64,000 bases of DNA from JABMNT01 sp048262255 (GTDB lineage Bacteria; Pseudomonadota; Alphaproteobacteria; Rhodospirillales; Casp-alpha2), in assembly GCA_048262255.1 (NCBI GenBank), contig JBLXFH010000004.1, forward strand, positions 62,001-126,000, read 5' to 3'. The notes under the pieces are model-generated. The model had not been told where the DNA came from, did not search any database, and worked only from the letters and a program-made list of their open reading frames with translations. This document shows, piece after piece, positions 1-8,878 of this stretch. The translations under genes and the position numbers were made by a program. Position 1 is the first letter of the stretch. Each line of letters opens with the position of its first letter.

Positions 1-1715
1 TGGCAGAAGCCTGCGGACTTGATGTGAACCGGGGTATTGTCGTCGATGACCAGATGCTGACGTCGGACCCTTCTATTTCGGCGGTCGGCGAATGCGTCGA
101 ACACCGTGAGATGTGTTACGGTCTGGTCGCGCCGCTCTATGAAATGGCGGCCATAATCGGGACCCGGCTGGCCGGTGAAGCGGCCAAGGACTACACCGGA
201 TCTGTGACATCGACCAAATTGAAAGTCACCGGCATTGATCTGTTTTCGGCGGGTGATTTCGGCGAAGCCCCGGACCGTGATGAGATTGTTTATCGCGATG
301 CGACGCGCGGTATCTACAAACGCCTGATCCTGAAAGACAACCGTATTATCGGCGCGGTTCTGTACGGCGACACTCAGGATGGCGCCTGGTTCTTCCAGTT
401 GCAGAAAGACCAGACAGATATCAGCGATATGCGTGAAACCCTGATTTTTGGTCCGGCCTTTGTGGGAGGCGAACCGCTAAACCCTATGGGGGCCGTTGCA
501 GCCTTACCGCTTGAGGCGGAAATCTGTGGCTGTAACGGCATCTGCAAGGGCACCATCGTCAATGCGATCACCGAAAAAGGGATCACTTCGGTGGATGGTG
601 TGCGCGCCCATACAAAGGCTTCCGCATCCTGCGGGACCTGTACGGGGCTGGTTGAACAACTGCTGGCACTCACACTGGGGGATGAATTCCAGGCCGATGC
701 GGTGCAGCCTATGTGCGCCTGCACGGAGTGGGGGCACGACGATGTACGCCGCCTGATCGTCGCCAAGGAGATCAAGTCAATCCCGCAACTGATGCAGGAT
801 CTGGAATGGAAAACGTCGTGCGGTTGCGCCAAATGCCGTCCGGCCCTGAATTACTATCTGATCGCCACCTGGCCCGGTGAATACAAGGATGACAACCAGT
901 CGCGCTTCATCAATGAGCGGGTGCACGCCAACATCCAGAAAGACGGCACCTATTCGGTTGTGCCGCGCATGTGGGGCGGCATGACCTCACCCGATGAGTT
1001 GCGTGCTATCGCCGATGTGGCCGACAAGTTCAATATCCCATCCGTTAAAGTCACGGGTGGCCAGCGCATCGATTTGTTGGGCGTTCAGAAGGAAGACCTG
1101 CCCGCCGTGTGGGCCGACCTGAACAAGGCAGGCATGGTTTCCGGTCATGCTTATGCGAAAGGCCTACGCACGGTCAAGACCTGCGTTGGAACCGATTGGT
1201 GCCGGTTCGGCACACAGGATTCGACTGGCCTTGGCATCAAGATCGAGAAGATGATGTGGGGTGCCTGGACGCCGCACAAGGTCAAGATGGCGGTATCCGG
1301 TTGCCCGCGCAACTGCGCCGAATCCACCTGCAAGGACTTCGGTGTGATCTGTGTCGACAGTGGTTACGAGCTGCATTTTGCAGGTGCCGCCGGGATGCAT
1401 ATCAAGGGCACCGAGGTTTTGTGCACGGTGGCGACGGAAGACGAAGCACTGGAATATTGTGCGGCACTGGTTCAGTTGTACCGGGAACAGGCCCGTTATC
1501 TGGAGCGCATCTACAAATGGGCAGACCGTGTTGGCATTGAAACGGTGCGCGAGCAGATCGTCAATGACCCGGAACGCCGCAACCAATTGTTCCGCCGTTT
1601 CCTCTATTCCCAACAGTTCGCACAGGTCGATCCCTGGGCCGAACGGGTTGCCGGTAAAGACTGGCGCGAATTCACACCCATGGCAAATTTTTCAATGTTG
1701 GAGGCCGCCGAATGA
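1..1715 (+). CDS. nirB: Nitrite reductase [NAD(P)H] large subunit NirB, 5' truncated
   Basis: Cytoplasmic siroheme enzyme reducing nitrite to ammonium with NAD(P)H. The gene starts before the window; the reading frame is open from base 3, so about 570 C-terminal residues are visible. They hold the end of the FAD/NAD domain, two BFD-like [2Fe-2S] segments (Cys-rich CGCNGICKG and later CGCAKC), then the sulfite/nitrite reductase half-domains with the siroheme-[4Fe-4S] ligands in CVGTDWC and CPRNC. The stop overlaps the nirD start as ATGA, so the two are translationally coupled. nasA follows, which points to assimilatory rather than respiratory use. Identity is secure; only the N-terminus is unseen. 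Confidence 0.96.
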   Translation, partial: AEACGLDVNRGIVVDDQMLTSDPSISAVGECVEHREMCYGLVAPLYEMAAIIGTRLAGEAAKDYTGSVTSTKLKVTGIDLFSAGDFGEAPDRDEIVYRDATRGIYKRLILKDNRIIGAVLYGDTQDGAWFFQLQKDQTDISDMRETLIFGPAFVGGEPLNPMGAVAALPLEAEICGCNGICKGTIVNAITEKGITSVDGVRAHTKASASCGTCTGLVEQLLALTLGDEFQADAVQPMCACTEWGHDDVRRLIVAKEIKSIPQLMQDLEWKTSCGCAKCRPALNYYLIATWPGEYKDDNQSRFINERVHANIQKDGTYSVVPRMWGGMTSPDELRAIADVADKFNIPSVKVTGGQRIDLLGVQKEDLPAVWADLNKAGMVSGHAYAKGLRTVKTCVGTDWCRFGTQDSTGLGIKIEKMMWGAWTPHKVKMAVSGCPRNCAESTCKDFGVICVDSGYELHFAGAAGMHIKGTEVLCTVATEDEALEYCAALVQLYREQARYLERIYKWADRVGIETVREQIVNDPERRNQLFRRFLYSQQFAQVDPWAERVAGKDWREFTPMANFSMLEAAE

Positions 1716-2056
1716 GTAAACATCTTGAACAATGGATTGTCGTCGGACACCTGAACGACATCGCTAGGCGCGGTTCGCGCTGCATCAAGGGCCCGAAGTT
1801 TGCCATTGCCGTGTTCCGCACAGCAGACGATCAGGTCTATGCCATTGAAGACAAATGTCCGCACAAGAACGGCCCTTTAAGCCAGGGCATTGTCCATGAC
1901 GGCTGTGTGACTTGCCCTTTGCACAACTGGGTGATCAACCTGAAATCCGGTGAAGTCCTTGGTGAAGATGAAGGCGCGGTCAGAACCGTTCCCGTGCGTC
2001 TCGAAAACGGCCTGATCCTGCTTGATATCGGCCTGCCGCTTGAGCGTGCGGCTTAG
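1712..2056 (+). CDS. nirD: Nitrite reductase small subunit NirD (Rieske type)
   Basis: Small partner of NirB, 114 residues, a single Rieske-fold domain. Unlike many NirD proteins it keeps a complete Rieske cluster signature: CPH at about residues 49-51 and CPLH at about 69-72, so it may carry a [2Fe-2S] centre. The start overlaps the nirB stop (ATGA). The downstream nitrate reductase begins 10 bases after the stop, so nirB-nirD-nasA form one operon. Confidence 0.95.
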   Translation: MSKHLEQWIVVGHLNDIARRGSRCIKGPKFAIAVFRTADDQVYAIEDKCPHKNGPLSQGIVHDGCVTCPLHNWVINLKSGEVLGEDEGAVRTVPVRLENGLILLDIGLPLERAA

Positions 2057-2066
2057 GAACGCTGCG

Positions 2067-4736
2067 ATGACAGAGGAAACGGCGCCCCTTTCAACACGAA
2101 CGACCTGTCCCTATTGCGGCGTCGGCTGCGGGGTTATTGCCAAGGTTGATCCAGACGGCCAGGTCACGATCAGCGGCGATAAAGAGCACCCGTCCAATTT
2201 TGGGCGGCTTTGCTCCAAAGGCAGCGCACTTGCCGAAACGCTTGATCTGGAGGGGCGCTTGTTGGTGCCGGAAATCAATGGACGCGAAGTGGAGTGGAAT
2301 ACCGCACTCAATCTGGTAGCTCACACATTTCAGAAAACTATTGCCGAACATGGCCCGGATTCCGTTGCCTTTTATGTTTCGGGCCAGCTCCTGACCGAAG
2401 ACTATTATGTCGCTAACAAACTCATGAAGGGCTTTATGGGATCGGCCAATATCGACACCAACTCGCGTTTGTGCATGGCGTCCAGTGTCGCCGGTCATGT
2501 GCGGGCCTTTGGCAGTGATACGGTTCCGGGGTGTTATGAGGATTTGGAACTGGCGGACCTGATCGTCATCACCGGCTCCAACCTGGCCTGGTGTCACCCG
2601 GTTCTCTATCAGCGCATTGTTGCTGCCAAGGAGGAACGCCCGGAGATGCGGGTGGTGGTTATCGATCCCAGGCGCACCGTGACCTGCGACCTCGCCAATC
2701 TGCATCTGCCTTTGCGTCCCGACACAGATGTCGCGTTGTTTCTCGGGTTGCTGCGCTATCTGGATACGGAGGGGGCGGTTGATGAAGTCTACGTCGACAC
2801 CCATACGGAAGGTTTTGAGGATGCCCGCAATGCCGCCGCCCGCGTCGATTTGGAAGCCGTCGCCGAACAGACGGGGCTGGCCGTCACCGATATCAAGACT
2901 TTTTACCGTTGGGTCCGGGATACGGAAAAAACCGTGACCGTCTACAGCCAGGGCGTTAACCAGTCGACAACAGGCACCGACAAGGTCAATGCCATCATCA
3001 ACACCCATCTGGCAACCGGTCGCATTGGTCGGCCCGGTATGGGGCCGTTCTCCGTCACTGGCCAGCCGAACGCCATGGGCGGGCGGGAAGTCGGTGGACT
3101 GGCCAACCAACTGGCCGCCCATATGCAGATTGAAAATCCCGCGCACAGGGACCTTGTACAGGATTTCTGGAAATCCCCGACCATCGCCAGCAAGCCCGGC
3201 CTGAAAGCCGTTGATCTGTTTCAGGCCATATACGATGGAAAGGTGAAAGCGGTTTGGATCATGGCGACCAATCCGGCTGACAGCCTGCCCGATGCAGCGT
3301 TGGTTGAGCAGGCGCTTGAAAATTGCCCGTTTGTCGTAGTTTCTGATGTTCTGAAACAGACGGATACCACGCGCCATGCTGATGTTTTGCTGCCGGCCAC
3401 CGGCTGGGCTGAAAAGGACGGTACCGTCACCAGTTCCGAACGCCGCATATCGAGGCAGCGCCAATTCCTGAAAAGCCCCGGCAAAGCGCGCCCGGACTGG
3501 TGGGCTCTGGCCGAAGTCGGTAAACGCATGGGGTGGGCTGAACACTTCAGCTATCCCAATCCGGCCAGTATTTTTCGGGAACATGCCCGCCTTTCCGCCG
3601 CAAAAAATTATGGAAACCGCGATTTCGATATTGGCTTTTATGCAGGTGCCTTGGGTTCCGAATACGAGGAGCTTCAGCCTTTCCAGTGGCCCGCACGCAC
3701 CGCCGGGGATTCCCGCAAGGACGCAACCCGCCTGTTCGCTGACGGAACGTTTTATACGCCGAGTGGCTGTGCGCGGTTTGTTGCCGTGCAGGCGCCAACA
3801 CAAATACCTCAGCCGCAATTCGTGCTCAATACAGGCCGGGTGCGCGATCAATGGCATACCATGACCCGCACCGGTAAATCTGCCAAGCTGTCGGCGCATT
3901 TGGCCGAACCTTATGTGGAAATAACAAAAGCGGATGCGGATATTTTGGGCCTGGATGAAGCACAACTTGCTGAAATTTATACGGATGGCCATAGGGTTAC
4001 GGCGCGCGTTTTGATTTCTGACCGGCAGCAGGCAGGCACAATCTTTATGCCGATGCACTGGACCGATCAATTCACGGCTAACGGACGGGTTAATACCCTC
4101 GTTCCAGCGGATGTTGACCCGGTTTCCGGTCAGCCCGGTCTGAAATCGGCGGACGTTCGCCTGAAGCCGTTTGTTGCCCAATGGTATGGCTTTGCTGTCT
4201 CGGGTGTGCTGCCGGCAGAAATAAAGTGCGACTATTGGGCCGTATCGAAAGCCGTAAATGGCTGGCGTCTTGAACTGGCGGGATTGTCGGTTGAAACCGA
4301 CTGGGTCTCGTTTGCCGAAGACTTGTTTGGTAAATGGCACGACCCGCAAACCTGGCGCACCTATATCGATTCCGGGAAGGGCATTTATCGGTTCGCTATT
4401 ATCGAAGATAACCGGCTTGTCAGTGCTCTGTTTCTTGACCGCCAGCCCGTTGCCGTTTCCCGGGCCTGGGTGACCGGTCAACTGGGCCAGGAAACCACCG
4501 AGATCAGCGTGCTTTCCGGGCGTGCCAGTGCTGACCGCCCGGATTCGGGTGCTGTTGTTTGTGCCTGTTTTGGTGTTGGAATCAATCAAATCACGGCGGC
4601 CATATCAGAATCAAACTGCACGACCGCTGCCAAAATTGGCGAGAAGTTGCAGGCCGGCACCAATTGCGGCTCCTGCCTGCCGGAACTTCGCGCTCTTTTG
4701 CGCCGTGAGCAGGAAACCAGACAAGCCGCTGAGTGA
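2067..4736 (+). CDS. nasA: Assimilatory nitrate reductase catalytic subunit with C-terminal [2Fe-2S] domain
   Basis: Cytoplasmic molybdenum bis-MGD enzyme reducing nitrate to nitrite for NirBD, 889 residues. The ATG at 2067 is chosen because it follows TAGGAA at good spacing; a longer frame from 2022 would run into nirD. The N-terminal [4Fe-4S] ligands are C14, C17, C21 and C49, followed by the Mo-binding segment NSRLCMASSV, the molybdopterin oxidoreductase and dinucleotide-binding domains, and a BFD-like [2Fe-2S] module at about 830-880 (CACFGVG...CGSCLPE), as in Klebsiella-type NasA. No separate NADH-dependent electron-transfer subunit (nasC) is adjacent, so electrons may come from ferredoxin or from a distant partner. 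Confidence 0.95.
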   Translation: MTEETAPLSTRTTCPYCGVGCGVIAKVDPDGQVTISGDKEHPSNFGRLCSKGSALAETLDLEGRLLVPEINGREVEWNTALNLVAHTFQKTIAEHGPDSVAFYVSGQLLTEDYYVANKLMKGFMGSANIDTNSRLCMASSVAGHVRAFGSDTVPGCYEDLELADLIVITGSNLAWCHPVLYQRIVAAKEERPEMRVVVIDPRRTVTCDLANLHLPLRPDTDVALFLGLLRYLDTEGAVDEVYVDTHTEGFEDARNAAARVDLEAVAEQTGLAVTDIKTFYRWVRDTEKTVTVYSQGVNQSTTGTDKVNAIINTHLATGRIGRPGMGPFSVTGQPNAMGGREVGGLANQLAAHMQIENPAHRDLVQDFWKSPTIASKPGLKAVDLFQAIYDGKVKAVWIMATNPADSLPDAALVEQALENCPFVVVSDVLKQTDTTRHADVLLPATGWAEKDGTVTSSERRISRQRQFLKSPGKARPDWWALAEVGKRMGWAEHFSYPNPASIFREHARLSAAKNYGNRDFDIGFYAGALGSEYEELQPFQWPARTAGDSRKDATRLFADGTFYTPSGCARFVAVQAPTQIPQPQFVLNTGRVRDQWHTMTRTGKSAKLSAHLAEPYVEITKADADILGLDEAQLAEIYTDGHRVTARVLISDRQQAGTIFMPMHWTDQFTANGRVNTLVPADVDPVSGQPGLKSADVRLKPFVAQWYGFAVSGVLPAEIKCDYWAVSKAVNGWRLELAGLSVETDWVSFAEDLFGKWHDPQTWRTYIDSGKGIYRFAIIEDNRLVSALFLDRQPVAVSRAWVTGQLGQETTEISVLSGRASADRPDSGAVVCACFGVGINQITAAISESNCTTAAKIGEKLQAGTNCGSCLPELRALLRREQETRQAAE

Positions 4737-4821
4737 GAGCCTACGCACGCCCTGTTGATCTTCTGCGCCTGGGTGCATAACCTAAACAGGAAACCCATTG
4801 GCCGAAAATCTGCGTGTTTAC

Positions 4822-5601
4822 TTAAGCGCCAATAATGGCTTTCAGCCCGCCGTCAACCAGATAATCACCTGCCGTGCAAAAACCGGATTTGTCACTGCAG
4901 AGAAAGGCTATCAGTTCGGCGACCTCTTCCGGTTTGCCGACCCGGCCAATGGGGTGCGCTTCGCCAAATCCCTTGATGGCGTCTTCAACGGTCTGACCGT
5001 CTTTGAGAAAGTGCCGGGCGGAAATTTCAAGCAACGGTGTGTGCACGGAACCGGGACTGACCGAATTGACGCGAATGTTGTCGCGCGCGCAGTCAACGGC
5101 CATGGCACGGGTCAGGGCATGGATAGCGCCTTTCGATGTGGCATAAGCCAAGACGCCATACTGGTTGGCGTGACCCTGAACGGATGACAGATGAACGATT
5201 GCACCGCCGCCGCGTTTTTTCATGTGCGGAACCGCGTAATGGCTGGTCAGATAACAGGACCGCAGATTGATGTTCATCACCCGGTCCCAATGGGCGCTAT
5301 CGGTTGTTTCCACATTGCCATAGGTTTGAATGGCTGCCGCATTGACGACAATATCAAGCCCACCATCCTGTTTTACGGCCGCCTCAACGACGTCTATGAC
5401 TTGTGTTTCATCAGACACATCGGCTTTATGCACGAAAATTCGAAGACCATCTGCGGCTTTGACGGCTTCGGCATTCAACTGTTCGTCAATGCCACAGAGA
5501 TGCACACTGCCGCCCCCTTGAGCGATACGCAAGGCGCTCGCCAGACCGATACCGCTTGAGCCCGTCACCAGTGCGACTTTACCTGTAAAATCTTGTTCCA
5601 T
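4822..5601 (-). CDS. SDR-family oxidoreductase
   Basis: Classical short-chain dehydrogenase of 259 residues. It has the Rossmann motif TGSSGIG near residue 14, the catalytic Ser in HLSSVQG and the YATSK catalytic Tyr/Lys pair, and ends in the usual DGG motif. It lies 51 bases downstream of fucU on the same strand, so it probably oxidises a deoxysugar or its lactone/hemiacetal (inference). The exact substrate cannot be read from sequence. It converges on nasA with an 85-base gap. Confidence 0.9.
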   Translation of the reverse strand: MEQDFTGKVALVTGSSGIGLASALRIAQGGGSVHLCGIDEQLNAEAVKAADGLRIFVHKADVSDETQVIDVVEAAVKQDGGLDIVVNAAAIQTYGNVETTDSAHWDRVMNINLRSCYLTSHYAVPHMKKRGGGAIVHLSSVQGHANQYGVLAYATSKGAIHALTRAMAVDCARDNIRVNSVSPGSVHTPLLEISARHFLKDGQTVEDAIKGFGEAHPIGRVGKPEEVAELIAFLCSDKSGFCTAGDYLVDGGLKAIIGA

Positions 5602-5652
5602 TGGTTTTCCCTGATGTCCGTAAAACGTGAAAGGCTCTTGCCCTGGAAGCGA

Positions 5653-6087
5653 TTACTTAGGAGCAATGACACCCTTTTTCAGGATAATGTTTCCAAACAG
5701 CCGGGTTTCTCCCGTTGCGATAATGGCATAGGCGTCTTTTGCCCGTTCGTAAAAAGCAAAACGCTCAATTGGTCCAAGCCTTACGGGTTGCTCCTCGTGT
5801 TTATCAATGATCTCCTGAAAGTCTTTGCAGACGGGAGGGACTGTATCCGGATCTTTGGGCATTTCCATACGAAATGCCGGAATTTCAACCGAGCGGTCCA
5901 AAGGCATTAGCGATAGCACGGCGTTGAGCACATCGGTGGCCGAGTGTCCATCCATACGGACCAGCCGCCTGGCATTGCTGTCGGCTGGAAAATTAGCATC
6001 AACAATAGCAATGTCATCTCCATGCCCCATGGACCCGAGAACATGCAACAGGTCTGGGCCGAGCAACGGATTGATTGTCTTTAACAT
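5653..6087 (-). CDS. fucU: L-fucose mutarotase (RbsD/FucU family)
   Basis: Interconverts anomers of fucose-like sugars. The 144-residue protein opens with MLKTINPLL and has the family core GHGDDIAIVDANFPA and the C-terminal RFAFYERA...GNIILKKGV, very close to E. coli FucU throughout. ATG 6087 with an upstream GAGGGAA is preferred to an in-frame TTG at 6105. It is the first gene of a two-gene leftward unit with the SDR. No fucose isomerase, kinase or aldolase is present, so an oxidative (dehydrogenase) route is more likely than the E. coli route. Confidence 0.92.
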   Translation of the reverse strand: MLKTINPLLGPDLLHVLGSMGHGDDIAIVDANFPADSNARRLVRMDGHSATDVLNAVLSLMPLDRSVEIPAFRMEMPKDPDTVPPVCKDFQEIIDKHEEQPVRLGPIERFAFYERAKDAYAIIATGETRLFGNIILKKGVIAPK

Positions 6088-6274
6088 GATCTTTGGTTCC
6101 CTCAATAGCTAAGGCTTCACTGCATAAGCGGTTCCGCCCTCCTATTTCAAGATAAATTCGTGTGAGCACTGCTGCAGAGGACAGGCGGACAGCGGAGAGG
6201 GATACTTTGGCACGTGCCGTATGGTCAGGTCATCAAGCTTTGTCTGGATAGAATAACCGAAAGTGAGGTTGTCT

Positions 6275-7507
6275 TTATTTGTTACGTGTAAGCCATAGAG
6301 CGGTGACATCATCGGTGGGAAGTATTGAGCGTGAATAAAATTTATTTAGCAGCCACCCCAGAGACGTTTCCTCTGCGGGTAATGACAGGCTTTCCTTGGC
6401 CATTTCCTGCAGTCCTTTATCGCCCAGAGGGGAGGATTGTTTTCCATGGGTCTCGGTCAGTGCGTCCGTATAGAGAAACAGAAACGCGCCTCGGTTCATG
6501 GTCAGGGAACAGTCTGTATAAGTGGTATTTCTTTTTATACCGAGTGGCGTTCCGCGTGGATTGCCAATGGTCAGTTTTTGCTTCTGATTGCTTCCGACCA
6601 TCGGCGATGTGTGTCCAGCAGAGGCATAGACGAGGGAATCGTTTTTAACATCAATGATGGCGTAGTTCATTGTCGCGAATTGCCCCCGCGGAATGCGGTC
6701 TGTCAAAACGACATTGAGCTTTTCAAGGTAGCGGGCAGGGCTGTCCGGGTCCGGCTCTATATCCGACATAATGGCATGCAAGCGAAAGGTGTTTATGGCA
6801 GACCCGACGCCATGGCCTGTAAAATCAGCAACAAAGAGAGCAAACTTTTGGTTGTTGATGGGACGAACTCCCCACCAGTCTCCACCAAGCTCTGATGATG
6901 GATTATAGTGCCAGTCCAGCTTGACATCATACTGAACTTGAATCCGCTTTATATCTCCCTCATGCGGTAGCAATTGCAACTGCATCGTTCTGGCAGCGTT
7001 CAGCTCCTGAATAACCCTGTTTTGATAAATTTTAAGATTTTTCACCAGAATGCGATGTTCCAGGTGTGCGCGGACACGATATAGCAGGACATCAAAATCG
7101 ATAGGTTTGGAGATGATGTTGGAAGCGCCCGCCAGAAGGATCTGATTGCGGATATTCAAATGATCATGGCTTGTTTCCACGATAATTGGCATGTCGTCAA
7201 AATTCGTATCGGCGCGGATCATGTTAATGATGACCAAACCGTTTATTTTAGGCATTTCATAATCCAGAATGACGAGGTCGGGCTGGTTTTCGATGATCTC
7301 GTTAAGTCCTTTCAGGCCGTCGGTCGACACAGTGACATTTTGATATCCCTGGGCATTTAAATGTGACTTGATCAGTTTGCAGATAATGTCTTGGTCATCG
7401 ACAATGTGGATTGTACAGGCGCGTAGATCAGCCGGTATATGATGTTTCCGGTCCTGTTGGGCGTCATCCGCGTCAGCGTTGCGGTCAATTTTAATAGTGA
7501 TTTCCAA
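6275..7507 (-). CDS. Response regulator with PP2C-type (RsbU/SpoIIE) phosphatase output
   Basis: 410 residues. A receiver domain (about 30-150) has acidic pair DDQD, phospho-acceptor D82 in LVILDYEMP and Lys in ISKPID. A short helical linker leads to a SpoIIE-type phosphatase (about 190-408) with GGDWWG, VADFTGHGVGSA and a final TDDVTALW, so the metal-binding aspartates are intact. Such proteins dephosphorylate a STAS-domain antagonist in partner-switching systems. It begins 2 bases after the stop of the RsbW-like ATPase gene, and a STAS gene is nearby at 11993-12295, so all three parts of the switch are in this island. The input kinase may be the hybrid kinase at 8879. Confidence 0.92.
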   Translation of the reverse strand: MEITIKIDRNADADDAQQDRKHHIPADLRACTIHIVDDQDIICKLIKSHLNAQGYQNVTVSTDGLKGLNEIIENQPDLVILDYEMPKINGLVIINMIRADTNFDDMPIIVETSHDHLNIRNQILLAGASNIISKPIDFDVLLYRVRAHLEHRILVKNLKIYQNRVIQELNAARTMQLQLLPHEGDIKRIQVQYDVKLDWHYNPSSELGGDWWGVRPINNQKFALFVADFTGHGVGSAINTFRLHAIMSDIEPDPDSPARYLEKLNVVLTDRIPRGQFATMNYAIIDVKNDSLVYASAGHTSPMVGSNQKQKLTIGNPRGTPLGIKRNTTYTDCSLTMNRGAFLFLYTDALTETHGKQSSPLGDKGLQEMAKESLSLPAEETSLGWLLNKFYSRSILPTDDVTALWLTRNK

Positions 7508-7509
7508 GA

Positions 7510-8283
7510 TTATAACCGCATCGTGATGCGGCGTCCTTGTTGATCAACCCGGGTTTCCTTTGCAACACTTTTTATAATGTCCATTCCTCTTCCTGATTTT
7601 CGGTTCTCAATCATGGGCGGTTTCCTGCGCGTTGTTCTTTGCGTTCTCTTTTCACGATAGGGAACATAACCCGGCCCTTGGTCTGCTATTGAGACGTAAA
7701 TGCCATCCTTATTTTTCCAGGTCTGAACAGCGATGTGCCGGGTCGCATATCTGTCTATTTCAAGGCGTTGATCAATTTTCTCGTAGTATGCGGAGAATTC
7801 ATTGATATTTGAAATGGGCGGCGTTTTCATCTCGAGGTTGCCATGTACCGTGCTGTTAATCAGAGCCTCATCTACCGCTGTCCGAATCAACATTTGTTCT
7901 TCATGCTCAATAGCAAAATCCGTTTCCATCTTTTGGCTGAACAAATCCATAAATGAACTTTTGAAAATACTGCGTGAACAAACGGACGTAAACCAGGTGC
8001 CTGTAATCACCAGCCCCATGATCTGATCTGCAACCACTTGGGCATCATAGCCTTTGACCAGTTCAAAAAGGCCGAGGCAATTGCTTTGCATTGCGGAATC
8101 AAAAGCCTCCTCATCGGGACTTCTACAGAGCCGGATTTGTCCTGAGCCATTGAGGTTTGGCAATGGCGCTATGGAGGGACCATTTCTGTTCTCAAAGCGG
8201 TGTATGCAAATCGTCCAAAGATTCTCAGCAACCGGCTTTGGAACGCCATCTGCAATAAAGTTTGGGAACGGATATTTTGGCAT
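7510..8283 (-). CDS. Serine-protein kinase/anti-sigma regulatory ATPase (RsbW-like)
   Basis: 257 residues with a C-terminal GHKL ATPase domain: N-box VDEALINSTVHGN near 140-152, G1 box ADQGPGY and G2 box SGRGMDIIK. The N-terminal 120 residues are not a recognised domain and make it longer than a minimal RsbW. It should phosphorylate a STAS antagonist on serine and sequester either a sigma factor or another target. Cotranscribed with the downstream receiver-phosphatase (2-base gap). No sigma factor gene is adjacent, so the regulated target is unknown. Confidence 0.85.
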   Translation of the reverse strand: MPKYPFPNFIADGVPKPVAENLWTICIHRFENRNGPSIAPLPNLNGSGQIRLCRSPDEEAFDSAMQSNCLGLFELVKGYDAQVVADQIMGLVITGTWFTSVCSRSIFKSSFMDLFSQKMETDFAIEHEEQMLIRTAVDEALINSTVHGNLEMKTPPISNINEFSAYYEKIDQRLEIDRYATRHIAVQTWKNKDGIYVSIADQGPGYVPYREKRTQRTTRRKPPMIENRKSGRGMDIIKSVAKETRVDQQGRRITMRL

Positions 8284-8878
8284 GACAGCACTTACGGTCT
8301 AATGGAGATGATTTTCGGGAAACTTTGAAGTCTCGGGCATTTTTTTGGCTTGTCCTGTCGCCCCCGATAGCTCCAGTTTTTCCCCCTCTCGATCGTAATG
8401 TTGTTGATCAGCAAAAGCAGAATTTCCGGAAAAGGAGCGCTCAAAATTCTGTCCGTCATTATTCAGCGAATAATCCAAAATTTACGCTCCTGTTTTGGTT
8501 TAATCAGGTATGAAACCGGTATTGCCTGCTTATTTGATGAATACAGAGACCTCTCACATATGCCTGAACCCAAAATGCCAATAGTAAAACGATGCGCACG
8601 CATCACGATGAAAAAAGTTTGAAATACATAGCTCGTCACATAAGCCAGCAATTTATAAGCATACAATAATATTACTTGAAAGCATACTATTGAGTGGTGA
8701 TCTTGAGGATCCCATGTGATACGCGGTGGCTTTTTTATAAGTCCCTATATGCGGCAATTGGGAATCCGCGTAGGCGGGAAGCCCGGACTGGTCATGAAGG
8801 GCTTTGGTTCTGGCAATAAATCACAGTTCCTCAGCTGGGAAAATTCCGGGTATTTCTAGTTGCGTGGACCCTGTTGAC
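8284..8878. other. 595-base intergenic region
   Basis: This stretch separates the start of the RsbW-like gene from the end of the hybrid kinase gene, both leftward. It must hold the promoter of the ATPase-phosphatase operon. Short open frames on both strands have no ribosome-binding site or protein-like composition. I see no clear terminator, repeat or RNA gene. Confidence 0.5.

Noticed and set aside
2091..4589. 832-codon open frame on the minus strand opposite nasA
   Set aside because: It lies wholly within nasA, has low-complexity, His/Gly/Arg-rich composition typical of antisense frames in GC-rich DNA, and shows no domain.
8700..8878. GC-rich patches such as GTAGGCGGGAAGCCCGG that look like RNA stems
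   Set aside because: No consistent cloverleaf or riboswitch core could be drawn; not enough for an RNA gene.
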